From positions 54,626,358 through 54,690,357 of the forward strand of contig OX421494.1 in the NCBI GenBank assembly GCA_949126835.1: 64,000 nt of DNA, read 5' to 3'. Below the pieces are notes generated by a model. That model did no database searches, was not told where the DNA came from, and saw only the letters and a list, made by a program, of their open reading frames with translations. The stretch is from Anisus vortex. Lineage: Eukaryota > Mollusca > Gastropoda > Planorbidae. Each line of letters starts with the position of its first letter. Within the stretch, counting starts at the first letter, position 1. Made by a program: the position numbers and the translations under genes. This document shows positions 20,482-31,635 of the stretch, in pieces.

Positions 20482-22984
20482 ATGGCTTTGAAAATGAATT
20501 TTAAAATAACGTTGAAATTTTACTGCTTGTTTCTATACTTTCTGAACTGGAGCATAGTGCCAAGTACCTCCCTTAACGGATCTAGTCTTCAGAATGCAAC
20601 TCATTTCATGCCTATTCAAAATGAAAGTGTCCCGGTGTTCCCAACCAATCCAAGTTTTCAAGAACTCAACAATGATGGTTCAACACTTTCCTGTCATAAC
20701 ACCGATATGTTAATTACGGAAGAAGATTTTTAAGGTGGCAACAGATTCACACAAATGAGTTTTAGTAAACCAGAGAGCTCTTCTCTAGCTCCATCCACAA
20801 CGGACGCTTACGTTTCCGAGTTAAGGAGATCAAGTGATGGTTTTGATGACAAAGAGTCAACTCTTTTCGTTAAAACTTCCATGACCTCGATAAAGACTAC
20901 AGCAACCTTCTTCGAGGATAAAGAAACTTCTTCAAAGTCTTACGAAGAGGAATTTTATTCAAAACTAAGCACTGTCACTTCTCAAGGAACTTCTAATTCT
21001 GAGCTATACAAATGGGGCTCAGATCCATCTGAGGCAAGTTTCAATTGTTCGGATTCCGAGGCGTATTTGCCTAGTACTATTGCCCCACGTTTAGAAGACA
21101 ATGCCTATAGAAATTTCTCCTGGGCATGGATGCATAAATACAGTTGCCCTTACAGATCTGGAGATAACGATTCTCTTGAGCAGCTAAATGAATGCTTGAG
21201 CGACGGCCTATCTATGTACTGTTACCTGTGTAAGTGTGATTGGCCTGCATGTGAAGATTATGACATGTGTTGCCCGAGTGTTGACGAACCATATCTGCCC
21301 TTGACGACTGGCTCATTTAATTTCACAGAGAATTCTACCAATTTTTCTTCCGGCGAGTCGAAGACATGGTTGTCATGTGAACGGCCCGGCAGCAAAAAGC
21401 CGTTGATTACGGTAATTCGATCTTGCCCTCGTAGTAAGGATGTTACTGTCAGTGACACCGACATGTGTGAAAGTGACACGCCAATACATCTAACAACAAC
21501 AGAGGTTGTCACTTTAGTTTTAGACGTGAACACTACAAAGACGTACAAAAATATTTTCTGTGCCAAATGTAACAATGCAAGTTCGGTAAACACACTTTTT
21601 TTAAAATTCATTACAATATAAATCTTGGTTCTTTCATTAGGCAAGGTTCATTACTAGGCCTACTACTAGCAACAAGTTGCAATGCTCGGATAGGCATAGG
21701 GACCAAAACACTTTCCTTATCCCTTTTGCGAAATATATATAAGTACTCTATTTCCGAGTGGCATTCTGGCATGGAATGGGTTGCCTGAACAAACCGGGAA
21801 ATCCAGTAACTTAACATCAATTAAAACACTAATAAAAATGCAAGACTAGACTAAGACCACGGATGAGCATAGAATGCAATAATCTTCTTTATAGAAGGAG
21901 CATCTGTAATATATAAGATACGATAATCCGAATATAAATCTTCGTTCTATGATTATTTCCAACAATATTTTAACCTGGGCATGGAATGGGTTGCCTGAAT
22001 AAACCAGGAAAACGAATAACTTAACATCATTTAAAACAAAAATCAAAATGTAAAAAACAAGACTCAGACCACGGATGAGCGTAGGACGCATTAATCTTTT
22101 TTTTTTTTTTATAGAAGGAGTGTCTGTAATATATAAGATAAGATAAACAGATAAAGCTAGTTTCGCCTAATAGCCTACTAACAAAATAAGACTTGATTTT
22201 AAATTGTATTTTGTGTGTGTGTGTGTCTATCTCCTCTTTCTTTATTAAACATTTCAAAACACAGTCCCCATTAAAAAGCACAGAGAATGGACCCGCCGAG
22301 ACGTACTGTGACCAACATATCAAACGTTTTAGTATAAGTTTTATTTATTTACAGAGGATAATGTGTCTATCAATGGATATTTTAATACCCTTATTTCCCC
22401 ACCCCAATTTTTTTTTTAAATCACTCGTTATACTATTATGTTATACCATAAATGAAAATTTTCAATACGAGAAAGAGCATGAACACTCGATCTAAAAATT
22501 ATATAATACAAGCTAAATTGCCCGGCATAAGCTAAATTGGCCGGCGTTGCCCGTGTGAATTTAAAACAAACCTGTATAGGCTACAGATTAAAAAAATTAT
22601 AAACTACAATGAACAGAAAGCTATAAATCTAATAAATAATAATTATTTTTTACTGTAGACTTTTTGGAAAGTAGATCTAATTTTTTATAAAAATATTGTA
22701 ATCGGATTAAAGGCAAGTCTTTTTATTTGGCAAAAATCAAATTTATCTGGTGTTACTCGTAGATTTTCAATCGTTTTTTTAAAAGTAATATTAATTGAAA
22801 TTATTGTTATGGTATAGACTTAATGGTAAATCGAACCCGGGTCGCCTGTATGGCGGTCCAATACGTTATCCACCTAGCTAGCGAGACACATGTCGGAAGT
22901 GAAATCGCAGAAGTAGAATATGAGACAATAAGGTCTTTAAATTATTAACTGTTATGATTGGTTGAACACACACACAGAGTTTAC

Positions 22985-23042
<58 letters not shown>

Positions 23043-26000
23043 GAGAGAGAGAGAGAGAGAGAGATACAGAGAGAGAGAGGGAGAGAGGGAGAGAGAGATA
23101 TATGTATAATATAGGGCGCATTGAACTTGTTAAATGTGATCACATAAAGATATGCGCTATATAGACATCCATCATTATCACTATTATATAAATAATATAT
23201 ACTGGTCATACAAGTAAATCAATGTTTAGCCAGCTACTTATTGCATGTAGTTTTCTCTGTTATAAGTCTTGCAGAGAGCAAGGATAACCTTATGCTATAG
23301 ATTTCATATTGCATTTATGTAAACTACATATGATACGCATATCAATTTATTAAACAAACAATTCCTGTCCAACTTATTCCAGACAGACCCTGCTAGTTTG
23401 AAAGTAGAGTGCAACAATGCTATGCACATTTACATGGCCCGGAGTCTTGATGACTTGGTCAGATTGTCCTTGAATAAATCATCAGGATGCGCTCTGAAGC
23501 AGAGCTGGAATATTGGATTCGCTCCCTTTCATTGCTTACCCAACAATGAAGAGTAGGTATTCTTAGACAACTGTTGATAGACTAAACTATTTGTACACTC
23601 TTGAATTTAGTCCTTAAAATTATTTTAAGAGAGTGAATAATTGAATAAGGACAGATAGATAGCCTAGATAGATAGATAGATAGATAAGTAGATAGATAGA
23701 TAAATAGTTTAATTGATAAAGAGTATCTGGTATGTAGGTAGATAGATCATAGATCTATATCTAAATATCAATCACTTGTGGAACTATCCATATAGATCTG
23801 TCGACTTACCTATTGACATTTTGTTACATTAGTTATTTTGTTTATTTTATATTTTGTATACTGATAAAAATTGTTTACTAATTACTACTATCTCTTTCAA
23901 AAACAGTCCTAACTTCTTTGGACAAGGATTTACTGTTCCTAATGCTATTCGGGTAAATACATGTTAAAAATGAAATATTAGTTTAGTTTTCATGTATCTA
24001 ATCATTAAAAACAAAACAATAACTTCTCTTATATATAATATGTATTAGCTTTGAGCAAAGACTATAATAAGATAAACCGCTTGCTTTAATATTTCTGCTA
24101 TTTGATGACTCGAATGACTTCTTTTCGGAATTTCCGATTTCCTTTCGCACTGTATACTTCCGTTTTATTTAATCGCTATGATTTTCTCAATGAAAAATTA
24201 AAATTAACATCGAAAGTTGTATACAGCGGAAACCTTTAGGCAGACGTAGGAGCGTAGAAGTCATTAAAGACAGCGTTATTGGATGCGCACGGAAAAAAAG
24301 AACATATAAGCTCTAGAAAATCGAGCAAGAGGTCCATCTTATTCTAGCTCTCTAACTTCAATGCTTAAGGCTGTTAGTCTAGGTATGATTCTTATTTAAG
24401 CCCAGCGGGAACCCATGCCTCTGGCGATGGTAATAGTATGCAGCGATTCTTCAAGTTGGTCAATCTAGCATCATTCAAATGATCTCTCAGCAACTGTTTT
24501 CAAATCAAGACAAAATCCTTGGCTTAGAAATCAATATAGAACTTTTATTAAACAATTAGAACTGTAGTAGTAGAAGTAACATCACAATAGCATAGAGAGA
24601 TATGAACAGTGCCGTAGTAATGCGATCTGTCCTGTTAGAAGGTTGGCTAGCGTCTCTCCCGTCTTGCCGGTAGTCTGAGACTATTTATATTCAATCCCCG
24701 GCCCAAAAATAAAGCGGCGCTAAGTTGTCAGAGGCGCTATAAGAGTAATGAAGAAACAACTTAAAAAATGCGAGTATACGTTACAGTCTTCCCCCGCCCT
24801 CGTCCAATCAAAAACATGCCTCTAGCAGACAGCTAAATCGTTTCGCGGGCTTCCAGTGCAAGCGACGATACATGTCTATGAATAAACTGGTTTTTGGCTG
24901 GATCATGAACGAATCATTGTTTTAAACGACCTTAACCTTGTCTTGTGAGTTAAGTCAAAAGATTAATTAAAATAAAACATTCGTGTCCTAATATATATAG
25001 GATCACAATGTTGTGGGGAAAAGATTTAGTAAATGGGTGGTTCTAACAATAATGTTATCCATAATAACGTAACAATAGTCTTTGGTAAAAGTAAGGTATG
25101 TGTGCGCTTTCAGGTCCACTTTTGTTTTGTGCACCTAAGTGTAAGATGGTTCATTTCACATATTATTTTCCTAAACCAGTTTTTTGTTAAAGGGCTCTGA
25201 GAACTTTGTTTTTCGGCTAGTTTTTGTTATAGACCTCTATGCCAATGGTTTTTGTGTGCTGCGTTTCTGAGAAAGTTGTTTCTAGCAAATGTCATTCGCT
25301 ATTACAGCCGTCAGGATCACAAGCGCATCCATCTCTCGAATTAGACCCACGGCCCACCGGATCTCTCACTTCCTTTCTACTCAATTTTGACGAAGACTCC
25401 TACGTCTCGTATCACATGCCCACGAGTCGAGTACTATTTCTCCAGGCCAACTGTTTGGTCAATGAATGGTCAACTCCTGACGTAAGCCAACAATTTGTAT
25501 ATTATAACTGAATTGATTTACTGCCTTAAAATAAAACACATTTAAAATGTTGTTATATTTTACGAGCAGTCGGGTAATAAAGGGGGACAAGTTGTTTGTT
25601 AAAAGATAAGAAGCCTTTAACAACTTTACTGTAAATTAAAACATAAATATCCCGCATCACTCTTCTTCATTATTTGTATACTTTTTAAAAGTAGTATTTT
25701 CAATGAGCTATATACTGTTATAGGCAAAAACAGGAACTGGTCCTTTTTGAGTGGTTGTCAAGGACTATTGGTTAGCTTAAACAGAAAGCGTAATCTAGAT
25801 CAGGTAGGTTCAAACATATGTTATAAGTCGTGTGGTCTAGTGAATATGAACCTGTAGGACAGACTGGAAAATAGTAAATGTTTACTAATGCTTCTATGTA
25901 TAAAAAAATATAAAATATAATATTTTATGCTGTTTTATTCTCACACGAAGAATAGTAAATTTGATGGGTTGTCTAAACCAGGAAACGACAACCTACGGCA

Positions 26001-29000
26001 CGCGTGCCAGACTTTGCACACCGAGGGATTTTCAATGACACGTGCAAGAGGCCCTAAAAGAAAGTCTTTTCAAGTCTCTTTTACAGCAGGATGACTTTTA
26101 GGCTGTTGGCACGCTGAAAGAATTAGAAATCATACAAAAGGTTGCCGACCCTGGTCTAAACTATTCAGGGAAACCAATAGACCCCTAAAGGTTTATAACG
26201 ATAACAATCCTAGCCATGCTTCGAACCCAGGATCTACGGATCACCAGTCGAACGCGATGCCGCTCGGCTCCTATGCCCCATAATCAACTATCTATGCCAG
26301 CAGCTAACAGCAAAGATCGTCAGCTGTTTTAGAGACAGAGTTTCAGAGGTGAAAAAAAGCGCATTGATTTAGTTACTCAGACTTCCGTTAAAGTTACAAC
26401 AACCGTGGTACGCCTTAGTGATTTTTTTCCCATCATTCAGGGTCATTGCCTGCCTCTACACTGCACGTCTGGGAAGGTGCTTGTCAATTCGACCTGTATT
26501 TCGGCATTCAAAGAAATGGCTGGACTTGAATACCGTCTGAGGCTTTGGCTGATTCCTGAGAATACATCCAGAGAAATAAAAAATTTCTACGACCTGCAGG
26601 ATTTACTACAAGAAATCATTGACAAGGTAGGCGGTCGACCTTCAAATGATGCGTGGGACAATGGCTAAAAAAACCTTTTTCAAATTTAAAAAAAACGTAT
26701 CACGAAATACTCATTATATATTACACATATAAGTGGACGTTCATTATTTACAACAACAATTTTTACCCCCCCCCCCAGGCGATCTAGTATATGATTGAAT
26801 GGTAAGCTGTTGACGGGCGAGGGAGAGTGTGTATACAAATGTTAAAACCGGTTTCTTTTCAAAACCGGTTTTCGGTTCTATAAAACCGGTTTAAAACCGG
26901 ATTTCGATTCCCCCCCCCCGCAATGTCACAAGTCAAAGGTCGGAAAAGACATGCAAATGTGCGTAGTTTTGTAGGTGTATTTGAAAAATAGTTCAAACTT
27001 ATTAAGTATTTGCAGAGCATTCAAGAGGTTGATTTGTGTGAATACATTATGATTTTGTACACTTTATCATAACATTTTTTAGAACTAAAAAAAATATGGG
27101 CTAATTTATTACAACCGATAATAGCTTTCAATAGTGATCATTTGTGCACCGTGGACTTAGACTTGTAAGAAAATGTATTGAATATGATCACGTAGCACCA
27201 GTCAAAAGTCAAACGAATGTGTATTTAATGCTGCCGTTAATAATAAAGCACAGACGCGGTGTCTAGCCGAATTGTTCGAGGCCACAGGACAAAACTAGTT
27301 TGCGTCTCTGCAATCTCCATTGCGTACATCAAAGAGTCGTCGTCGGCATCCGTCCGACTCGAGAGACGATGGTGTAGCTTCATTGGTGAGGTATCTAACT
27401 GTACCACCAAGAATAGCTGTGTAGGCCAACCCGGGAGGGGCAATCCCTGCCGCACTTGAGGCACATCAAAGAGTAGAGCACATCTAAAAGATGAGCCGAC
27501 ATTTGGTTTGATGTTGTTTTTATCCCAAGCCATAGTTGGTATTTGGAGAAAAAAAAAAGAAACACAATATCTAAGACTAATAGTGTTAGCAAGGCATTTC
27601 AATAATTGTTTTGCGTGAATCCAACTTTTTTTTAAAAATATTTCCATCAGAACCAATAAAAAAAAAAATTGGTGTGCTACTTGAAGTAATGACTACCTTC
27701 CAGTCAACAAATCGAAATCCGGTTTTAAAAATCAAAACCGGGTTTTCAGATTCAAAACCGGAAACCGGTATTCCGGTTTTCGTTTAACATCCCTAATACA
27801 AACGCACAACTAATTTCCGTGTTTTGATTTATTAGTTCTTATAAGTACATTGTTGACGTGAACTTTTCTTGCACCTCCACTATCCCCTGTCTTGTCACAC
27901 TTTTTCTACCCCCCTCCCCCACCCAACCATTTTGGATGACATTAATAATGGACGCACCATTAAAACGTTTACTAATAAAACAAAAACAAAATGAAAATGT
28001 TACTATTTTTTAATATTCAATTGTTATGAACTGTACAGCTTTTTACTGATTTAAATTGTTCTAGCTTTATTTGAAGGTTGTCCACACAGAAAAGGTCCTG
28101 GGATCGAATACTGGTGAAGGCTGGGAAATTTTTCCGGGATTGGAGGGTGTCCCTGAGTCAACCCAGCTCTGATGGGTACCTGACTTTAGTTGGGGTAAAA
28201 AAAAGGCGGCTGTGCATAGTGCTGGCCACACAATCACCGTGGCCACATAAACTGGTAAACGTTGCTTCACCGGCCCTATGGATCAATTATTAATGGTCCA
28301 ACAAGATACTTTTTTTTTTACACAGAAAAGGCACGTATTTCTAATCTTATTTAGCACCATTAGTATAATTACTAAAACTTTTATAGTATGTAGAGATCAG
28401 TAATTATTTAAGGTCAATTTTTTACAGTTTCGCAGTTGGCTACAAGCACAAGACTGTGACTTCTTCATTGAATCAGAAATATTTGACGAGTCTTTCTTTC
28501 ACACGGATGGTCTTTCGATTACTTTCTTGATGAGATTTGACTTCAAACTTCGAGGCTCAATGACTACACCGAGGGATAGATTCGAATTAACGATTCTTGA
28601 ACATCTGATCTATAAACCGTTTCATCTGGAGATGGTGAACGTAAATTTGATGTTGGCACCCCTAGTTGCCTCATCCAGAGATTTTGAATTTCTAGCCTGT
28701 GAAGATGTGCTGAAATCTAGCTCTGACGTTTATTGCCTGACTAGTGACTACACTTCAAGTAATTACACCGCTAAAGGTCACGTGGCCGACGATCTATTAA
28801 TAGACATCACCAATCTTCTCAGCTGTACTTACGTGACTTTCACGAAATCAGAGTATCGGTTGCACGTGCTGGACTCACGCCTGCCCTTGAACTTCAACGT
28901 GACGATTGACCTCAATCTCATGGACGTGACTCTTTCGGGGACTGAAGACCTGAACCAGCTCGCCGTGGAGGCAGACGGGAATCTCAGGGTGTGCCACGAG

Positions 29001-31635
29001 ACGCTGACCAGAAAGCTAAAGGAGATTCAAGATGGCGGTGATGTTTTGAGATGGGTGAGACACGTGGATGCAGCAATGGAAGAGGCCAAGTATATCTTGA
29101 GTTTAGTCTGTACGGGTGTGTCGCTATTTTGTCTCCTGTTGACTGTGATGACCTACGTGATACATCCAGTGTTAAGAACAACTGCAGGCAAGAACAACCT
29201 GATGCTGTCTATAAGTCTAATGCTGGCTCAAGTTTCTCTATTGGCAGCATTCTACCAGTAAGTCGATCATTTATAATTCAATTTTTAGACACAATTTTAT
29301 TGACCAATAAGTAAAGAATCGGGTCGTGCATAAAAGTATAAAACTAAATACGCTTGTATTATAATATAATTAGAAGCGTCATTTTGCCAATAAAGTCCAA
29401 CTAAGTCCAACAAAGTCTTATTGGCGCACGGCGTCCTTTGCTGGGTCCATAGAGTAATCCACTCTTTGGACAATTGATTCTTTTTCTTTCTCCTGAAGTC
29501 TCAATGATCCTATATTTGTAAGGAACGTCTCTATTCTCTAACATATAAGATACGCTTCGGACAAAATATTCATTTTTATAGGACGCAATAATCTTCTATC
29601 ATATAGAAAGAGCGCCTTTAACAAAAGTTTTAAGATAAGCATAGAATGAAATAATATTCTGCAACAAATAACATACAAATTATTGTATTATAATTAGGGA
29701 TCAAATCATGTTTCAGGCTGAACAGTGGTCGGTTGTGTACTGCCTTGGCCATCTCCACTCACTTCCTGTGGCTGTGGATGTTCACCTGGTCATTCATCTG
29801 CAGCTTCCATATGTTCAGGGTGTTCACGGCCAAGACCCGCAGCGCCACATGCGGCAACGATTGCAAGGCTTTCGCCAGGCTTTGCCTCATTTCTCTACTG
29901 TTTCCGGCCGCCGTCGTCTCAGCCGTTGTCGTGGTCAATTACGTCATTTCCGGAGGCCAGAAACTGGGTTATGGATCCTTCAACTGTACGATGGACTCTT
30001 TATTGTTAACAGGTACTTCCTGCAAGTATTTGTATTTTAAAAGTATTAAGTTTTTTTTCTTTTGTGCAAAATGGTCGGATACAACAGAAAATTATTTTTA
30101 CTTCTTAGTTTCGCAAAAAAAGTAATTAAAAGAATTACCAGAAAGTTTCTACACACAAAAGAACTTAGGGAAATAGATAAATAATAACTATTATTTACCT
30201 TCCCTTATAGCAGCGGTTCCCAACCAGTGGGTCGCGACCCCTTATGGGGTCGTACTTCTATTTCACGCTGGCCTTAGGAACTGAGACACCTAATTATCTG
30301 CTTTCTTTGAGGAACATGACATTGAAACAGATAAATTGATTACGGTTATAACTACGTTGAGAGAACACTTACAATTTTAAGGTAGCTACAAAAATAATTT
30401 TATGTGTGGCGGTCAACATTAATGAGCTGTATTAAAGGAGTCGCGGCATTAGCAAGGTTGAAAACCACTGCACTTGATAAAAAGTCTTAAATCGAAGGCA
30501 CAGTCTGTTGCTAACACAAATCTTTTGGACGACATAGAAATTGAAGAGCTGTTTTAACTGGCCCTAAGGGCCTGAAAGGCTTCAAAATTGAAGTTTCTGC
30601 GTTTGATAGTATCTGGGTCCTCATTCTGATTGTATTGTAAATACATACCTCAAACTGGATTCAAGATTTGATTAATCAATTTTCCATGTGTTTCGAGTCT
30701 AGATAATTACTCAAATTGATACACAATCTCCTTCTATTCCTTTCATCCAGGTATCAGCCTAGCGTGCCCACTGCTAGCCATTGTCCTCGCCAACATCATC
30801 TTCCTCAGCATCACTGTGTTCAGGATACACACGGTGAGAAAACTTAACCAGGTCAAAGAAAGCTCCATCAAAGCGGATCAGAGTATGTTCCTGATCTACG
30901 TGAAGCTTTCAGCCATGACCGGTGGGTTCTGGCTTCTGGCATTTGTAGCAGAGGTCTCTCTGAATGATTACCTCAGGTGAGTGTCTCATACTGCACTGCT
31001 GAAAGTTTGATGAAATCGTCTGAAGGGTTGTCCAACTTGAGTTCACTAGCATTATATAATAGCATCGCTTTCTATGACTTTCACAAATCTCTTCAATACA
31101 GAAAGAAAGGTGTGGAAACTCTATCAAAAATTAATAACTGGAAATAGTATTTACAAAATTAAGATTAAAGCTCAAGATGAAAAATAATATGTCAGATCAA
31201 CAAGCGCGTTGCAAGAACTAACTAAACTAGACTCTAAACCCCTTCGGTGTAGTAAAAAGCAGTGTTAATTATATTGGTTCGACCAGATGGGTCATCATAG
31301 AAATCAAGAAAGCCAATCTCTAGACTTTACAGTGAGTCCTAAACTTGATTTTCACGTACGTGGACGTTACACTTGAATTTGATTAAATATATTCACCCCC
31401 TCTCCTCCTCATAGAGGATAATTCTGATGTGAAAATAAGGGAGGCAATCAACACATTTTTCCAATTTATTTTTCTTCCCAGGCTTATCTCCCTGCCCATC
31501 AACGGATTTCAGGGTGTTTATATTTTCTTCTCATACATCTGCAACAGACGAGTTGTGAATCTGTATCTACGTAAATCTGATCTCAAGACACAGATAAGCA
31601 CGGCTACAACTGTAACATCCAAGACGATGGAGTAA
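20482..31635 (+). CDS. gene B: Methuselah/secretin-like GPCR with Cys-rich ectodomain (one in-frame stop)
   Basis: Nine exons with AG/GT borders: 20482-21585, 23383-23552, 23907-23952, 25308-25481, 26441-26626, 28428-29257, 29717-30012, 30751-30976, 31482-31635. They join in phase to 1,061 codons plus TAA, with one internal TAA at codon 84. Exon 1 encodes a signal peptide (FYCLFLYFLNWSIVPSTS), a Ser/Thr-rich stretch, a Cys cluster CYLCKCDWPACEDYDMCC (about residues 246-264, like a somatomedin-B-type knot) and FCAKCNN (about 359-365). Predicted helices fall near residues 783-807, 817-837, 843-868, 889-911, 938-961, 981-1005 and 1014-1034. The start has an A at -3 and G at +4. It would be a cell-surface receptor coupled to G proteins; ligand unknown. 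Tandem paralogue of gene A with matching phases throughout. Confidence 0.88.
20731..20733 (+). other. in-frame TAA in exon 1 of gene B
   Basis: The frame with the signal peptide runs from 20,482 and meets TAA at 20,731, then stays open in the same frame to the donor at 21,586. Without readthrough, translation would end at 83 residues. A later ATG at 20,755 would give a protein without signal peptide. Possible causes: null allele or pseudogene, sequence error, or an unseen upstream exon arrangement. Confidence 0.8.
21690..21925 (+). mobile_element. 5'-truncated LINE 3' end
   Basis: A frame here encodes 'PSGILAWNGLPEQTGKSSNL' and then 'TSIKTLIKMQD' before a stop, matching the C-terminal end of non-LTR retrotransposon reverse transcriptase ORFs. 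The tail ends 'gtaatatataagata'. In intron 1 of gene B. Confidence 0.7.
21975..22150 (+). mobile_element. second LINE 3' end in tandem
   Basis: Directly after the previous copy, the sequence from 'gggcatggaatgggttgcct' to 'gtaatatataagataagata' is repeated in the same orientation. Confidence 0.7.
22500..23100 (-). repeat. tRNA-derived SINE-like repeat with TA and GA microsatellites
   Basis: On the minus strand, 22,833-22,890 holds a tRNA-like promoter with an A-box-like 'agctaggtggataacg' and a B-box 'gggttcgattt'. The 3' end contains 'cgccggccaatttagctt'. The right border runs into (TA)n at 22,988-23,038 and (GA)n at 23,039-23,099. Related copies are at 42.0, 44.0 and 53.1 kb. Confidence 0.65.
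23655..23710. repeat. GATA microsatellite
   Basis: Imperfect (gata)n just after the second exon of gene B. Confidence 0.8.
24055..25085. mobile_element. MITE copy interrupted by a solo LTR
   Basis: The left part (24,055-24,355) matches the 294-bp MITE at 33,534-33,827, beginning 'caaagactataataagat' and ending near 'ggtccatcttatt'. The expected right end 'atagtctttgg' appears only at 25,075-25,085. Between them (about 24,360-25,074) lies sequence related to the solo LTR at 17.9 kb ('cccagcgggaaccca', 'ttcttcaagttggtcaatct', 'tttcgcgggctt'). The simplest reading is an LTR element inserted in the MITE and later reduced to one LTR. The left LTR border is not clear. Confidence 0.55.
25983..26160. 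mobile_element. hAT-type MITE
   Basis: Runs from 'cgacaacctacggcacgcgt' to 'aaaggttgccgaccctgg'; the ends are inverted copies. Inside are 'gattttcaatgacacgtg' and 'gctgttggcacgctgaa' as in the related copies. In an intron of gene B. Confidence 0.65.
26218..26282 (-). repeat. tRNA-like SINE head
   Basis: The minus strand reads 'gccgagcggcatcgcgttcg' then 'cctgggttcgaagcatgg', with the A-box and B-box spacing of a tRNA-type promoter. It matches the head of the SINE at 51.2 kb. Confidence 0.6.
26835..27800. mobile_element. non-autonomous hAT-like element with AACCGG subterminal repeats
   Basis: The left end (26,840-26,912) contains four AAAACCGG-type units and ends 'ggatttcgatt'. The right end (27,712-27,795) is its inverted counterpart, 'aatcgaaatccggttttaaa' through to 'taacatcccta'. 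About 800 bp of unrelated sequence lies between; it has open frames but no recognisable protein. Long terminal segments with repeated AACCGG and a GGGATGTT end are known from hAT elements. In intron 5 of gene B. Confidence 0.65.
28065..28295 (+). repeat. tRNA-derived SINE
   Basis: Contains the B-box-like 'gggatcgaatactggtgaag', the body 'gagggtgtccctgagtcaac' and the tail 'gttgcttcaccggccctatg'. Same family as 51,200-51,395. In intron 5 of gene B, 130 bp before the exon with TM1. Confidence 0.75.
29380..29640 (+). repeat. intron repeat shared with gene A
   Basis: Counterpart of 9385-9650: 'ttattggcgcacggcgtcct' and 'agtaatccactctttg', followed by LINE-tail units. It sits in the same intron, between the TM2 and TM3 exons. 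Confidence 0.6.
30208..30478. mobile_element. hAT-type MITE with CAGCGGTTCCCAACC ends
   Basis: Begins 'cagcggttcccaaccagtgg' and 'gtcgcgacccc' and ends 'aaggttgaaaaccactg', forming imperfect inverted ends about 270 bp apart in a gene B intron. No coding capacity. Confidence 0.7.

Noticed and set aside
22833..22890. Possible tRNA gene on the minus strand
   Set aside because: A and B boxes are present, but a full cloverleaf cannot be drawn and the segment lies in a dispersed repeat, so it is a SINE promoter.
22988..23164. Open frames through the TA/GA microsatellite
   Set aside because: They encode only Ile-Tyr and Arg-Glu repeats produced by the microsatellite.
27237..27656. 139-codon minus-strand frame in gene B intron
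   Set aside because: It lies inside a MITE-like element with no matching motif and could not be supported as a gene.
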